A stretch of DNA of 64,000 nucleotides from Panulirus ornatus (lineage: Eukaryota; Arthropoda; Malacostraca; Decapoda; Palinuridae). A program made the position numbers and the translations under genes. Under the pieces are notes generated by a model. That model had not been told where the DNA came from and made no database searches. It saw nothing but the letters and a program-made list of their open reading frames with translations. Positions 41,607-54,676 of the stretch are shown one piece after another. The stretch lies in assembly GCF_036320965.1 (NCBI RefSeq), contig NC_092241.1, positions 22,367,517 to 22,431,516 on the forward strand, in the 5' to 3' direction. Numbering within the stretch: position 1 is the first letter of the stretch; the number at the start of each line of letters is the position of its first letter.

Positions 41607-43706
41607 CATTCTTTATTTATTTATACACTATACTTTGTCGCTGTCTCCTGCGTTAGCAAGGTAGCGCAAGGAAACAGACGAAAGAATGGCCCAACCCAAC
41701 CACATACACATGTATATACATACACGTCCACACACGCAAATATACATACCTATACATTTCAACGTATACATATATATATAAGCACACAGACATATACATA
41801 TATACATATGTACATAATTCATACTGTCTGCCCTCATTCATTCCCGTCGCCTCCCAGCCACACATGAAATGACAAGCCCTTCCCCCCGCATGTGCGCGAG
41901 GTAGCACTAGGAAAAGACAACAAAGGCCACATTCGTTCACACTCAGCCTCTAGCTGTCATGTATAATGCACCGAAACCACAGCTCCCTTTCCACATCTAG
42001 GCCCCACAGAACTGGTTTACCCCAGACGCTTTACATGTCAATCCATAGTTCAATCCACTGACAGCACGTCGACCCCGGTATAACACATCATTCCAATTCA
42101 CTCTATTCCTTGCACGCCTTTCGCCCTCCTGCATCTTCAGGCCCAGATCACTCAAAATCTTTTTCACTCCATCTTTCCACCTCCAATTTGGTCTCCCACT
42201 TCTCGTTCCCTCCAACTCTGACACATGTATCCTCTTTGTCGATCTTCCCTCACTCATTCTCTCCATGTGACCAAACCATTTCAAAACACCCTCTTTTGCT
42301 CTCTCAACCACACTCTTTTTATTACCACACATCTCTTAACCTTTCATTACTTACTTGATTAAACCACTTCACAGCACATATTGACCTTAACATCTCATTT
42401 CCAACACATCCATTCTCCTCCGCACAACTCTATCAATAGCCCACGCCTCGCAACCATACAACATTGTCGGAACCACTATTCCTTCAAGCATACCCAATTT
42501 TGCTTTCCGAGATAACGTTGTCACCTTCCACACATTTTTCAACGCTCCCAGAACTTTCGCCCCTTCCCCTGCCCTATGATTCACTTCCACTTCCATGGTT
42601 CCATCCGCTGCCAAATCCACTCCTAGATATCTAAAACTTCACTTCCTCCAGTTTTACTTCATCAAACGTTCCTCCCAATTGACTTGTCCCTTAACCCTGC
42701 TGTACCTAATAACCTTGCTCTTATTCACATTCACTCACAGCTTTCTTCTTTCACACACTTTACCAATCTCGCTCACCAGTTTCGGCAGTTTCTCACCCGA
42801 ATCAGCCACTAGCGCTGTATCATCAACGAACAAGAACTGACTCACTTCACAAGCTCTCTCATCCATAAAAGACTGCATTCTTGCCCCTCTCTCCAAAACT
42901 CTTGCATTCACCTCCCTAACAACCCCATCCATAAACAAATTAAACAACCATGGAGACATCACAAACCCCTGTCGTAAACCCACATTGACTGAGAACCAAT
43001 CACTTTCCTCTCTTCCTACTCGTACACATGCCTTACGTATTCGATGAAATCTTTTTACTGCTACTAACAACTTGCCTCCCACACCATATATTCTTAATAC
43101 CTTCCACGGAGCATCTCTATCAACTCCATCATATGCCTTCTCCAGATCCATAAATACTATATACAGATCCATTTGCTTTTCTAAGTATTTCTCACATACA
43201 TTCTTCAAAGCAAACACCTGATCCACACATCCTCTACCACTTCTAAAACCACACTGCTCTTCCCCAGTCTGATGCTCTGTACAAACCTTCACCCTCTCAA
43301 TCAATACCCTCCCATAATTTCCCAGAAATACTCAACAAACTTTTACCTCTATAATTTGAACACTCACCTCTATCCCCTTTGTCTTTGTACAATGGCACTA
43401 TGCAAGTATTCCGCCAATCCTCAGGCACCCCCCATTAGTCATACAATTATCAAATAACCTTACCAACCAGTCAACAATACAGTCACCCCCTTTTTTAATT
43501 AATTCCACTGCAATACCATCCAAACCCCACTGCCTTGTCGGCTTTCATCTTCTGCAAAGCTTTTACTACCTCTTCTCTGTTTACCAAACTATTCTACCTA
43601 CCCCTCTCACTTTGCACACCTCCTCGACCAAAACACCTATATCTGCACTCTATCATCAAACACATCCAACAAACCTTCAAAATACTCACTCCATCTCCTT
43701 CTCACA
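41607..43706 (-). mobile_element. RTE LINE, 5'-truncated, long 3' UTR type
   Basis: A minus-strand copy in the satellite. It has a tail with AAATAAATAAAGAA-type sequence, a long-type 3' UTR, the C-terminal domain (41997-42620, frame broken near 42340), the RT (42735-43304 and upstream), and truncation at the [12 protein letters not shown] codons. The RT box reads [11 protein letters not shown] with both Asp kept. Several frameshifts make it inactive. The copy is older than those at 11003 and 30190. Confidence 0.88.
42735..43304 (-). CDS. RTE LINE reverse transcriptase fragment, 189 aa
   Basis: The frame holds [73 protein letters not shown] and [15 protein letters not shown]. The RT palm core is present with both Asp of the catalytic box. 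It is closed at the KLRV codons by a frame change. The duplicate at 45858-46571 is longer because a 6-bp difference restores the reading frame through NYRGKSLLSISGKL there. Confidence 0.83.
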   Translation of the reverse strand: MIERVKVCTEHQTGEEQCGFRSGRGCVDQVFALKNVCEKYLEKQMDLYIVFMDLEKAYDGVDRDAPWKVLRIYGVGGKLLVAVKRFHRIRKACVRVGREESDWFSVNVGLRQGFVMSPWLFNLFMDGVVREVNARVLERGARMQSFMDERACEVSQFLFVDDTALVADSGEKLPKLVSEIGKVCERRKL

Positions 43707-44389
43707 GCTAATACATCCCTCTGATCCATATCCACGGAGACGCATGCATCAAATCCACATCCCAGCTGATGCATCCAGCTAGCCCATATTACAGCTATTG
43801 CCTTCATCAAATCCATACCCCAGCAGATGCATATAAATGATCCACATCCCAAATGATGCATGCATCTGATCCATATCCCAGCTGAATGCAACCAACTGAT
43901 CCATATCCCAGCTGATGCATCCAGTTGATCCATATCCCAGCAGATGCATCCTTTGATCCATATCTTAGATAATTTAAGCAGCTCATCCATATCGCAGCTA
44001 ATGCAACCAACTGATCCACATCCCAGTGATGCATCCAGCTGATCCATATCACCCAGCTGAAACCAACAGATCCGCATTAGCTGATGCATCCAGTTGATCC
44101 ATAATCTAGCTGATGCACCTAGCTGATGAACCCAGCTGATGCAGCCAGCAGATGCATATCCAAGCTTATGCATGCAGCTAATCCACAACCTAGCCAATGC
44201 AAGTATCTGATCCATATCCCATCTGATCCTCCTATCTGATCCACATCCTAGATGATGCACCTAGTTTACCCATGTCATAGCTGAGACACCTACCTGATCC
44301 ATATACCACCTGATGAGTCCAAGTGATCCATATCTAACCTGATGCATCAAACTGGTCCAAATCCCGCCTGATGCATCCAGCTTACCAAT
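43707..44389. repeat. 29-bp satellite between the duplicated insertions
   Basis: Satellite sequence of the block 2 type. It spans the junction of the two 3.1-kb copies at about 44050. Confidence 0.93.
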
Positions 44390-44658
44390 CTTTTTCTTTC
44401 ATTCATACTATCCGCCATTTCCCGTATTAGCGAGGTAGCGTTAAGAACAGAGGAGTGGGCCTTTGAGGGAATATCCTCACCTGGACCCTTACTCTGTTCC
44501 TTCTTTTGGAAAATAAAAAAAAAAAAAGCGAGAGGGGAGGATTTCCAAACCCCCCCCCTCCCCCCACCCCCCCCCCGCGCTCCCTCCCGTTTAAGTCGCC
44601 TTCTACGACACGCAGGGAATACGTGGGAAGTATTCTTTCTCCCCTATCCCCAGGGATA
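44390..44658 (-). mobile_element. Short RTE-derived element (duplicate copy)
   Basis: This duplicates 41290-41541 with the same flanking AGCTTACCAAT repeats (44379-44389 and 44659-44669). The C-rich run is longer (44550-44578) and the A-run is similar. Confidence 0.9.
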
Positions 44659-44726
44659 AGCTTACCAATATCCTAGCTAATATATCCAACTGATTCAATT
44701 TCAGCTGATGCATCTAACTCATTCAT

Positions 44727-46832
44727 TCTTTATTTATTTATATACTATACTTTGTCGCTGTCTCCCGCGTTAGCAAGGTAGCGCAAGGAAACAGACAAAA
44801 GAATGGCCCAACCCAACCACATACACATGTATATACATACACGTCCACACACGCAAATATACATACCTATACACCTCAACGTATACATATATATATAAGC
44901 ACACAGACATATACATATATACATATGTACATAATTCATACTGTCTGCCCTCATTCATTCCCGTTGCCACCCAGCCACACATGAAATGACAAGCCCTTCC
45001 CCCCGCATGTGCGCGAGGTAGCACTAGGAAAAGACAACAAAGGCCACATTCGTTCACACTCAGCCTCTAGCTGTCATGTATAATGCACCGAAACCACAGC
45101 TCCCTTTCCACATCTAGGCCCCACAGAACTTTCCATGGTTTACCCCAGACGCTTTACATGTCAATCCATAGTTCAATCCACTGACAGCACGTCGACCCCG
45201 GTATAACACATCATTCCAATTCACTCTATTCCTTGCACGCCTTTCGCCCTCCTGCATCTTCAGGCCCAGATCACTCAAAATCTTTTTCACTCCATCTTTC
45301 CACCTCCAATTTGGTCTCCCACTTCTCGTTCCCTCCAACTCTGACACATGTATCCTCTTTGTCGATCTTCCCTCACTCATTCTCTCCATGTGACCAAACC
45401 ATTTCAAAACACCCTCTTTTGCTCTCTCAACCACACTCTTTTTATTACCACACATCTCTTAACCTTTCATTACTTACTTGATTAAACCACTTCACAGCAC
45501 ATATTGACCTTAACATCTCATTTCCAACACATCCATTCTCCTCCGCACAACTCTATCAATAGCCCACGCCTCGCAACCATACAACATTGTCGGAACCACT
45601 ATTCCTTCAAGCATACCCAATTTTGCTTTCCGAGATAACGTTGTCACCTTCCACACATTTTTCAACGCTCCCAGAACTTTCGCCCCTTCCCCTGCCCTAT
45701 GATTCACTTCCACTTCCATGGTTCCATCCGCTGCCAAATCCACTCCTAGATATCTAAAACTTCACTTCCTCCAGTTTTACTTCATCAAACGTTCCTCCCA
45801 ATTGACTTGTCCCTTAACCCTGCTGTACCTAATAACCTTGCTCTTATTCACATTCACTCACAGCTTTCTTCTTTCACACACTTTACCAATCTCGCTCACC
45901 AGTTTCGGCAGTTTCTCACCCGAATCAGCCACTAGCGCTGTATCATCAACGAACAAGAACTGACTCACTTCACAAGCTCTCTCATCCATAAAAGACTGCA
46001 TTCTTGCCCCTCTCTCCAAAACTCTTGCATTCACCTCCCTAACAACCCCATCCATAAACAAATTAAACAACCATGGAGACATCACAAACCCCTGTCGTAA
46101 ACCCACATTGACTGAGAACCAATCACTTTCCTCTCTTCCTACTCGTACACATGCCTTACGTATTCGATGAAATCTTTTTACTGCTACTAACAACTTGCCT
46201 CCCACACCATATATTCTTAATACCTTCCACGGAGCATCTCTATCAACTCCATCATATGCCTTCTCCAGATCCATAAATACTATATACAGATCCATTTGCT
46301 TTTCTAAGTATTTCTCACATACATTCTTCAAAGCAAACACCTGATCCACACATCCTCTACCACTTCTAAAACCACACTGCTCTTCCCCAGTCTGATGCTC
46401 TGTACAAACCTTCACCCTCTCAATCAATACCCTCCCATTTAATTTCCCAGAAATACTCAACAAACTTTTACCTCTATAATTTGAACACTCACCTCTATCC
46501 CCTTTGTCTTTGTACAATGGCACTATGCAAGTATTCCGCCAATCCTCAGGCACCCCCCATGAGTCATACAATTATCATATAACCTTACCAACCAGTCAAC
46601 AATACAGTCACCCCCTTTTTTAATTAATTCCACTGCAATACCATCCAAACCCACTGCCTTGTCGGCTTTCATCTTCTGCAAAGCTTTTACTACCTCTTCT
46701 CTGTTTACCAAACTATTCTACCTACCCCTCTCACTTTGCACACCTCCTCGACCAAAACACCCTATATCTGCCACTCTATCATCAAACACATCCAACAAAC
46801 CTTCAAAATACTCACTCCATCTCCTTCTCACA
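44727..46832 (-). mobile_element. RTE LINE (duplicate copy)
   Basis: This duplicates 41607-43706 with very few differences, among them an extra CTTTCCATGG stretch near 45130 that the first copy lacks and a 6-bp difference near 46438. Coding fragments are 45114-45455, 45510-45743, 45858-46571 and 46523-46711. Confidence 0.88.
45858..46571 (-). CDS. RTE LINE reverse transcriptase fragment, 237 aa
   Basis: The frame covers [81 protein letters not shown] and [11 protein letters not shown]. It is the most extended RT frame of this older subgroup. An upstream piece (46523-46711, [20 protein letters not shown]) is in a different frame. The apparent start is not native. Confidence 0.83.
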   Translation of the reverse strand: MYDSWGVPEDWRNTCIVPLYKDKGDRGECSNYRGKSLLSISGKLNGRVLIERVKVCTEHQTGEEQCGFRSGRGCVDQVFALKNVCEKYLEKQMDLYIVFMDLEKAYDGVDRDAPWKVLRIYGVGGKLLVAVKRFHRIRKACVRVGREESDWFSVNVGLRQGFVMSPWLFNLFMDGVVREVNARVLERGARMQSFMDERACEVSQFLFVDDTALVADSGEKLPKLVSEIGKVCERRKL

Positions 46833-49800
46833 GCTAATACATCCCTCTGATCCATATCCACGGAGACGCATGCATCAAATCCACATCCCAGCTGATGCAT
46901 CCAGCTAGCCCATATTACAGCTATTGCCTTCATTAAATCCATACCCCAGCAGATGCATATAAGTGATCCACATCCCAAATGATGCATGCATCTGATCCAT
47001 ATCCTAGATAATTCAACGCGCTGATCCATATCCCAGTTGGTGTGTCCAGTTCATCCAAATCCCAGCAGATGCATCCATTTGATCCATATCTTAGATAATT
47101 TAAGCAGCTCATCCATATCGCAGCTAATGCAACCAACTGATCCACATCCAAGTTGATGCATCCAACGGATTCATATCGGAGTTGATCCATCCAACTGATC
47201 CAAATACCAACCGATACATCCAGCTGATCAATATCCCAGCCGATGCTTCCATCCAGCTGATCCATATCCAGTTGATGTGTATAAATAAACGATATCCCAG
47301 CTGATACTCCAAGCTTATCCATATCCCAGCTAATGTACCCGGCTGATCTATAACCCAGCAGTCACATCCAACTGATCCGTTCCACAACTGATATATTCAA
47401 CTTATCCATATCTCATATGATGCATCCAGCTGATCCATATCCTAGATATTTCAACCAGTTGACCAAATATCCAAGCTGATCTATCCAACTGATCCGTATC
47501 ACAGCTGATGCATCCAATTAATCCATAACCCAGCTGGTGCTCCCAGCTGATCCATAACGCAGCTGATGCATCCAACTGATCCATATCATAGCTGATGCAC
47601 CCAGCTGATCCTTATTCCAGCTAATGCACAAAGCTCCTCCATATCCCAGCTGAACAACCCTGTTGATCCAGAGCCCAGCTGATGCATCCAGCTGATCCTT
47701 ATCATAGCTGATGCATTTAGAGCTGATCCATATTCCAGTTGATGCACCTAGCTGATCTATCTACCAACTGATGAACCTGGCAGATCCATATTCCAGCTGA
47801 TGCACCCGGCTGATCCATCTTCCAGCTGATAAGCCTGGCTCATCTATATCCCAGTTGAAGTAACTTGCTGACCCATACCCCACCTGATGCACCCGGCTGA
47901 TCCACATCTCAACTGAGGCACCCAGCTGATCCATATCACCCAGCTGATCCATATCCTAAATGATGCAAACAGCTAATCAATAACACAGTTAAATGCAACC
48001 AAGATATACACATCAGCAGATGCATCCAATAGATACACAGCCCATCTGATGCATCGAACTGATCCACACCCCAGCTGATGCATTCAACCGATCCATAGCC
48101 CTGCTGATGCTCATAGCTAATCCATAACCCAGCTGATACTTTCAGCTGATCCATACCCCCACCTAATGCATTCAACTGATCCATAGCCCTACCGATGCAC
48201 ACAGCTGATTCATAACCCAGCTGATACTCTCAGCGGATCCAAACCCCAGCTGATGCATTTAACTGATCCATATCACAGCTGATTCACCCAGCTGATTCTT
48301 ATTCCTGCTGATGTACATAGTTCCTCCATATCCCAGCTGATGCTCCCAGTTGATCCATATCCCAGCTGATGAGCCTGGCTGATCTACACCCTATTTAATG
48401 TAACTGGCTGACCCATATCCCAGCTGATGCACCTAGCTGAACCATATACCAGCTGATGTACCGGCTGGTCCATAACCTAGATGATGCATCCTGCTGATCA
48501 ATACCTCAACTGATGCACCCAGTTGATCTATATCACCTAGCTAACCCATATCCCAGCTGAATGCAACCAACTGATCCACATCAACTGATGTATCCAAATG
48601 ATCTATATTCCAACTGATGCATCCAAATGATATACATCCAAGCTCATGTATCCAAAAGATCCATAACCCAGCTGATGCTCCCAGATGATCCATGAACAGC
48701 TCATGCATCAAGCCGATCCATATTCCTGCTGATGCACCCAATTGATCCATAACCCAACTGATGCATCCAGCTGACGCATATCGTAGCTGATGCATAGAAC
48801 TGACCAAAATTACAGAAGATGCACCCAGCTAATCCATCTACCAACTAATGATCCTGTATGATCCATCTCCCAGCTGATGAGCCTGGCTGATCTATATCCT
48901 AGCTGATGTAAATGGCTAACCCATATCCCGGCTGATGCACCTGGCTGAATCATATCCCAGCTGATGTACCTGGCTGATCCATAACCCAGCTAATGCATCC
49001 AGCTGATCCTTATTTCAACTGATGCATCCAACTGATCCATATCCCAGCTTACGAACACAGGTGATCCATATCCTAGCTGATGCAATTAGCTAATCCATAT
49101 CCCAGTTGAATGCAACCAACTAATCCACATCAGCAGATGCATCCAATTGATCCATATCCCAGTTGATGCATCCAGTTGATCCATAACCCAGGTGATGCAT
49201 CCAGCTGATCCATATTGTAGCTGATGCATAGAGCTGATTTGTATTCCAGCTGATGCACCCAGCTGATCCATCTACCAACTGATGAACCTGGCTGATCCAT
49301 ATCCCAGCTGATGCACCTAGCTGATCCATATCCCTTTTGATAAACCAAGCTGCTCCACATCATAGCTGATGCACCCAGATGATCCATCTCTCAGCTAATG
49401 AGCCTGGCTGATCTATATCCCAGCTGATGTAATAGGCTGTCCTATATCCCAGCTGACGTGCCCAGGTGATCTGTATCCTAGCTGATGTAATCAACTCTTC
49501 CATATCACAGCTGAATGCTACCAAATGATCCACATTATATGATGCATACAATTGATTCCATAATTCAGCTGATGCATCCAAAAGATACACAACTCAGCTG
49601 ATGCATCCAAAAGATCCATATCCCAGCTGATACTACCAACTGATCCATAAACCAGCTGATGTACCCAGCTGATCCATAACACAGCTGATGTTCGCAGCTG
49701 ATCCATAACCCATCTGATGCATCCAACTGATCCATATCCCAGCTGATGCACCCAGCTGATATTTATCCCTGCTGATACACCTAGTTGCTCCATATCCCAG

Positions 49801-52800
49801 CTAATGCACCAAGTTGATCTATAACCCAGCTGATGCATTCAGCTGATCCATATCGTAGCTGATACATTGAGTTGATCCATATTCCAGCTGATGCCCCCAG
49901 CTGATCCATCTACCAACTGATAACCCTGGCTGACCCACTTCCCAGTTGATGCACCTAGCTTCTCCATATTACAGCCGATACACCCAGCTGATCCATCTCC
50001 CAGCTCATGGGCCTGGCATATCTATATCCCAGTTGACGTAGCTAGCTGACCCATATCCTAGCTGTTACTTCCAGCTGAACCATATACGAGCTGATGGACC
50101 GGCTGATCCATAACCCAGCTGATGCATCCAGCAGATCCATTTCTCAATTGATGCACCCAGCAGATCCATATCCCAGGTGATGCACCCAGTTAATTCATAG
50201 CCTAGTTGATGCAATTACTTTATCCATATCGTAGCTGAGTGCATCCAACAGACCCACATCAGCTGATGCATCCAATTGATCCATATTCCAACTGATGCAT
50301 CCAATAGATACACATCCAAGCTGATGTATCCAAATGATCCGTAACTCGGCTAATGCACTCAGCTGATCTATAATCTAGCTGATGCTCCCAGCTGATCCAA
50401 AACAGAGCTCATGCATCAGACTCCTCCATATAACAGCTGTTGCACCCAGCTGATCCTTACCCCAGCTGATGCACCTAGCTGCTCCATATCCGAGCTGATG
50501 CACCCAGTTGATCCAAAAACCATGCTGATGCATGCAGCTGATCCATATCGTAGCTGATGCACAGTGCTGATCCATATTCCAGAAGATGCACCTAGCTAAT
50601 CCATCTCCCAGCTGATGAGCCTGGCTGATCCATTTCCCAGTTGATGCAACTGGCTAATCCATATCCCAGATGATGTACCTAGATGATCCATCTCCCAGCT
50701 GATGAGCCAGGCTAATCTATATCACAGCTGGTGTAACTGGCTGACACATATCCCAGCTATGCGCCTAGCTGATTCATATCTATCCTGACGTACCTAGCTG
50801 ATCCATAACTCAGTGAATAAATCCAGGTGATCCATATCTCAACTGATGCTCCCAACTGATCCATATCACCCACTGAATAATATCCCGGCTGACACGTCCA
50901 AATGATCCATATCCTAGCTGATGCAATCAACTAATCCATATCCCAGCTGAATAAAACCAACTGACCCACATCAGCAGATTCATCGAATTGATCCATATCA
51001 CAGCAGATGCACCCAGCTGATCCTTATCCCTGCTGATGCACGTAGCTCCTCCATATCCAAGCTGATGCACCCAGTTGATCCATAACCCAGCTGATGCATC
51101 CAACTGATACATAGAGCTTATCCATATTCCAGCTGATGCACACAGCTGATCCATCTACCAACTGATGATCCTGGCTAATCCACATCCCAACTGATGCACC
51201 TGGCTGATCTATACCCATGCTGATGCACCTAGCTACTCTACATCACAGCTGATACACCCAGCTGATCCATCTCCTAGCTCATGAGTCTGGCTGATCTATA
51301 TCCCAGCTGATGCAACTGGCTGAATCATTTCCCAACCGATACATCAGCTCATCCGTAACATAGCTGATGCATCCAGCTGATCCATATCTTAACTGATGCA
51401 CTCAGCAGATCCATATCACCCAGCTGATCCATATGGTTGATGCAATCAGCTCATCCATACCCCAGCTAGTGCAACCAACAGATCCATATCAGCTGATGCA
51501 TCCATTTGATCCATATTCCGACTGATGCATACAATTGATATACATCCAAGCTGATGTATCCAAATTATCCATAGCCCAGTTGATGCTCCCAGCTGATCCA
51601 TAAATCAGCTCATGCATCCAACTTCTCCACATCACAGCTGATGCATCAAGCTGACTTTATCCCTGATGATGCAACTAGCTCCTCCATAACCCAGCTGATG
51701 CACCCAGTTGATCCATAACCCAGCTGATGCATCCAGCTGATCCATATCGTAGCTGATGCATAGAGCTGATCGAAATTCCAGAAGATGCTCTCAGCTAATC
51801 CTTCTACTAATTGATGGTCCTGGCTGATCCATATCCTAGCTGATGAGCCTTGCTGATCTATACCCCCGCTTATGTAACTGGCTGACCCATATCCCAACTG
51901 ATGCAACCAGCTGAATCATATACCAACTGAAGTACCGGCTCACCCGTAACTTAGCTGATGCATCCAGCTGATCCATATCTCCACTGATGAGTTTGGTTGA
52001 TCTATATCCCAGCTGATGTAACTGGCTGACCCATATCCTAGATGATGCACCTGGCTGACTCATATCCCAGCTAATGTACCAGGCTGATCCATTACCCAGA
52101 GAATACATCCAGTTGATCCATATCTCAACTGATGCACCCAACTGATCCATATCCCAGCTTATGCACACAGGTCATCCATATTCTAGCTGATGCAATCAGC
52201 TAATCTATATCCCAGCTGAATGGAACCAACTGGTCAACATCAACAGATGCATCCAATTGATCCATATCACAACTGATGCACCCAGCTGATCCTAATCCCT
52301 ACTATTGCACCTAGCTCCTCCATATCCCAGCTAATGCACCCACTTGATCTATATTGCAGCTGAAGCATCCAGCTGATCCATATTGTAGCTGATGTATAGA
52401 GAAGATCAATATTCCAGCTGATGCACCCAGCTTATCCATCTACTAAATGATGAGCCTGGCTGATCCATATCCCAGCAGATGCACCCACCTGATCCATATC
52501 CTGGATGATGTAAGCAGCTAATCCATAACCCGGCTGAATGCAGCCAACAGATCCACATTAGCTGATGCATCCAATTGATCTGTATTCCAACTGATGCATC
52601 TAACAGATACACAGCCCAGCTGATGCATCCAACTGATCCATACCCCAGCTGATGCAAACAACTGATCTAGATCCCAGATGATACATACTGCTGATCCATA
52701 ACCTAGCTGATCCTCTCAGCTGATCCATAACCCAGGTGATGCATCCAACTGATCTATATCACAGTTGATGTAACAAGCTGATCTATAACCCTACCTATGC

Positions 52801-53314
52801 ACAAAGCTGCTTCATATCCCATCTGATGTTCCGAGTTTATCTATAACCCAGCTGATGCATCCAGCTGATCCATACCGTAGCTGATGCATAGAGATGATTT
52901 GTATTCCAGCTGATGCACACAGGTGATCCATGTACGAACTGATGAGCCTGGCTGATCCATATCCCAGCTGGTGCACCTGGCTGATCCATAACCCAGCTAA
53001 TGAGCCTGGCTGATCTATACCCCCGCTTATGTAACTGGCTGACCCATATCCCAACTAATGTAACTAGCTGAATCATATACCAACTGATGTACCGGCTCAT
53101 CCGTAACTTAGCTGATGCATCCAGTTGATCCATATCTCCACTGATGTACCCAGCTGATCCATATTCCAGCTGATGCATCCAGCTGATCCATATCGTAGCT
53201 GATGTATAGAGAAGATCCATATTCCAGCTGATACATCCAGCTTATCCATCTACCAAATGATGAGCCTGGTTGATCCATATCCCAGCTGATGCACCTGGCT
53301 GATCCATCTCCCAG
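46833..53314. repeat. 29-bp satellite, block 3
   Basis: A continuation of the satellite with the same two half-units. From about 49200 to 53300 a marker variant (TCGTAGCTGATGCATAGAG or close) recurs at intervals of roughly 490-690 bp, suggesting a higher-order repeat. The right end is broken by the LTR element at 53315. Confidence 0.94.
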
Positions 53315-53728
53315 TGTAAGACTCACGCTCACTTATCATTAATTTTTCATTAGCTAATTATTATCATCATCTCACTGTGAGTCACATATAGTTAGATGCA
53401 TGTCCCTACGGGCTCACTGTTCCCACGGGCTACTGTTAATCAGGATGTTTGAACACGTAAGAGCGGATCTGTTACTTGAACACGTTGTTGAATGGGTGTT
53501 GACTGACTCCCATATAACCCCTGCCAGTGTGACCTGAGGGGACACACTGGCCAGCATCGTCACACTGTTCACTAGAGTGTCTCATTGTGTGTCATAAGAC
53601 TATAGCACAGAGTACTACAAATGTAAGGACACTTCACGTTTTATAATAATTCACAAAGGCCGTCTGATCATTATTGAGTACCACAAACGAAGGAGACCGG
53701 ATCTTCTACCTATCAACTCAACCTTACA
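53315..53728 (+). repeat. 5' LTR, 414 bp
   Basis: Begins TGTAAGACTC and ends CAACCTTACA (TGTAA...TTACA inverted termini). A TATA-like CATATAAC lies at 53511-53518. A 9-bp-stem hairpin (GCCAGTGTG / CACACTGGC, 11-nt loop) lies at 53523-53551. It pairs with the LTR at 61160-61568. Confidence 0.93.
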
Positions 53729-53730
53729 AA

Positions 53731-53746
53731 TGGTGGCAGCGACGTA
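53731..53746 (+). other. Primer-binding site
   Basis: TGGTGGCAGCGACG starts two bases after the 5' LTR. The leading TGG pairs with a tRNA CCA end, and the next bases fit an acceptor stem of the GGCAGCG type. A leucine tRNA is my guess, from general knowledge of such acceptor stems; I could not check it. Confidence 0.65.
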
Positions 53747-54676
53747 AGAGCCCACGTGATCACACACGACTGTCACAGCTACTTCATATTTGTACGCCTG
53801 GTGTTCACAGTATTCATACAAGCCTACTTGACACAGTCTTGGCACTCGCTCTTGTGGACGTTAAAGGCGGAACCCACGGCCGGCCAAGTGCTCCATCACC
53901 CGTACCTCCCTGCATTGAAGATACGCCTTTACTGCACTGCTAACACTCTGCCACTTGCAAGGGAAATCAAGACAGCGCCACAGTCGTGCATTGTTGTCAT
54001 CACATACAGACTTCTCAAGCAAGATCAGCGCTGGATCCTGCCCCTACCAACTTGGAGATCATCTTGTCGACTGCTCCAGAGACGCGTCAGCATCATCCTT
54101 GGCGACATTCCAGACGTCATCATCACGTGGTCCAGCCCTTGTCGCTGTCTCAGCTTTCCTGCTAGCGAGCCGCTACTCTGCACACGTCTCCACCTCGCTA
54201 CGCTACACCCAAGTCGCCTTCGTAAACGAATCTACCATTCAGTTAAGAACTGTGTCGAGATGGTTCACTCTTTGAGGTATGCTCTTTTTTGTGTTACTAG
54301 TTTTTAGTCTATACATATAGACATATATACTTTTCGGCGATATGATTATTCATCTTTGTAGTTTACCCAATTAATCTAAGTTTTCAGTTATTCTTCCATA
54401 TATTCTTTCTTATGTTTTTATATATTTGCATCATTTTTTAGTGATGGTCACTTTCGTATATAGGGGCCTACATTGATATTTAACTGTTAAGTGCAACTTT
54501 CATATATAGTCTTATATTGATATGTTGTACTATTATGCCCGCCTTTCGTAAATCATTTATTGCCTTCAGTTCATTACAATATTTTCAAATAAGATTCATG
54601 ATATGTATTTTGGATTAGGTCAACAGTGTTAGTTACATTCTAAATTTTGTGGGGTTATTACACACTTTAAGTCTGA
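53747..54676 (+). other. Leader region of the LTR element
   Basis: About 930 bp between primer-binding site and gag. Three overlapping plus-strand frames of 89-183 codons exist (such as 53756-54307) but none shows a motif I recognise. The right part (54300-54660) is A/T-rich. It is probably untranslated leader, or a decayed 5' coding part. Confidence 0.45.

Larger units (their letters stand above)
40951..44050. repeat. 3.1-kb tandem duplication, copy 1
   Basis: The block starts at ACCCAGCTGAAACCAACAGA and holds satellite, a short element, an RTE LINE 3' part and satellite again. Copy 2 follows immediately with an offset of 3100-3123 bp. The offset changes through a longer C-run and a 6-bp difference. 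Confidence 0.92.
44051..47140. repeat. 3.1-kb tandem duplication, copy 2
   Basis: The same order as copy 1. It can be followed to about 47140, where the satellite reads GATCCACATCCAAGTTGATG instead of returning to the start of the block. Confidence 0.9.

Noticed and set aside
33851..53314. Many minus-strand frames of 60-175 codons (MDQLDAS / WISWMHQLGYG-like) as a gene family
   Set aside because: They follow the 29-bp satellite exactly, occur in all three frames, and have no conserved start, stop or unique domain.
53756..54307. 183-codon frame in the LTR-element leader as an extra gene
   Set aside because: No recognisable domain, and two other overlapping frames are of similar quality. It may be chance; left as leader.
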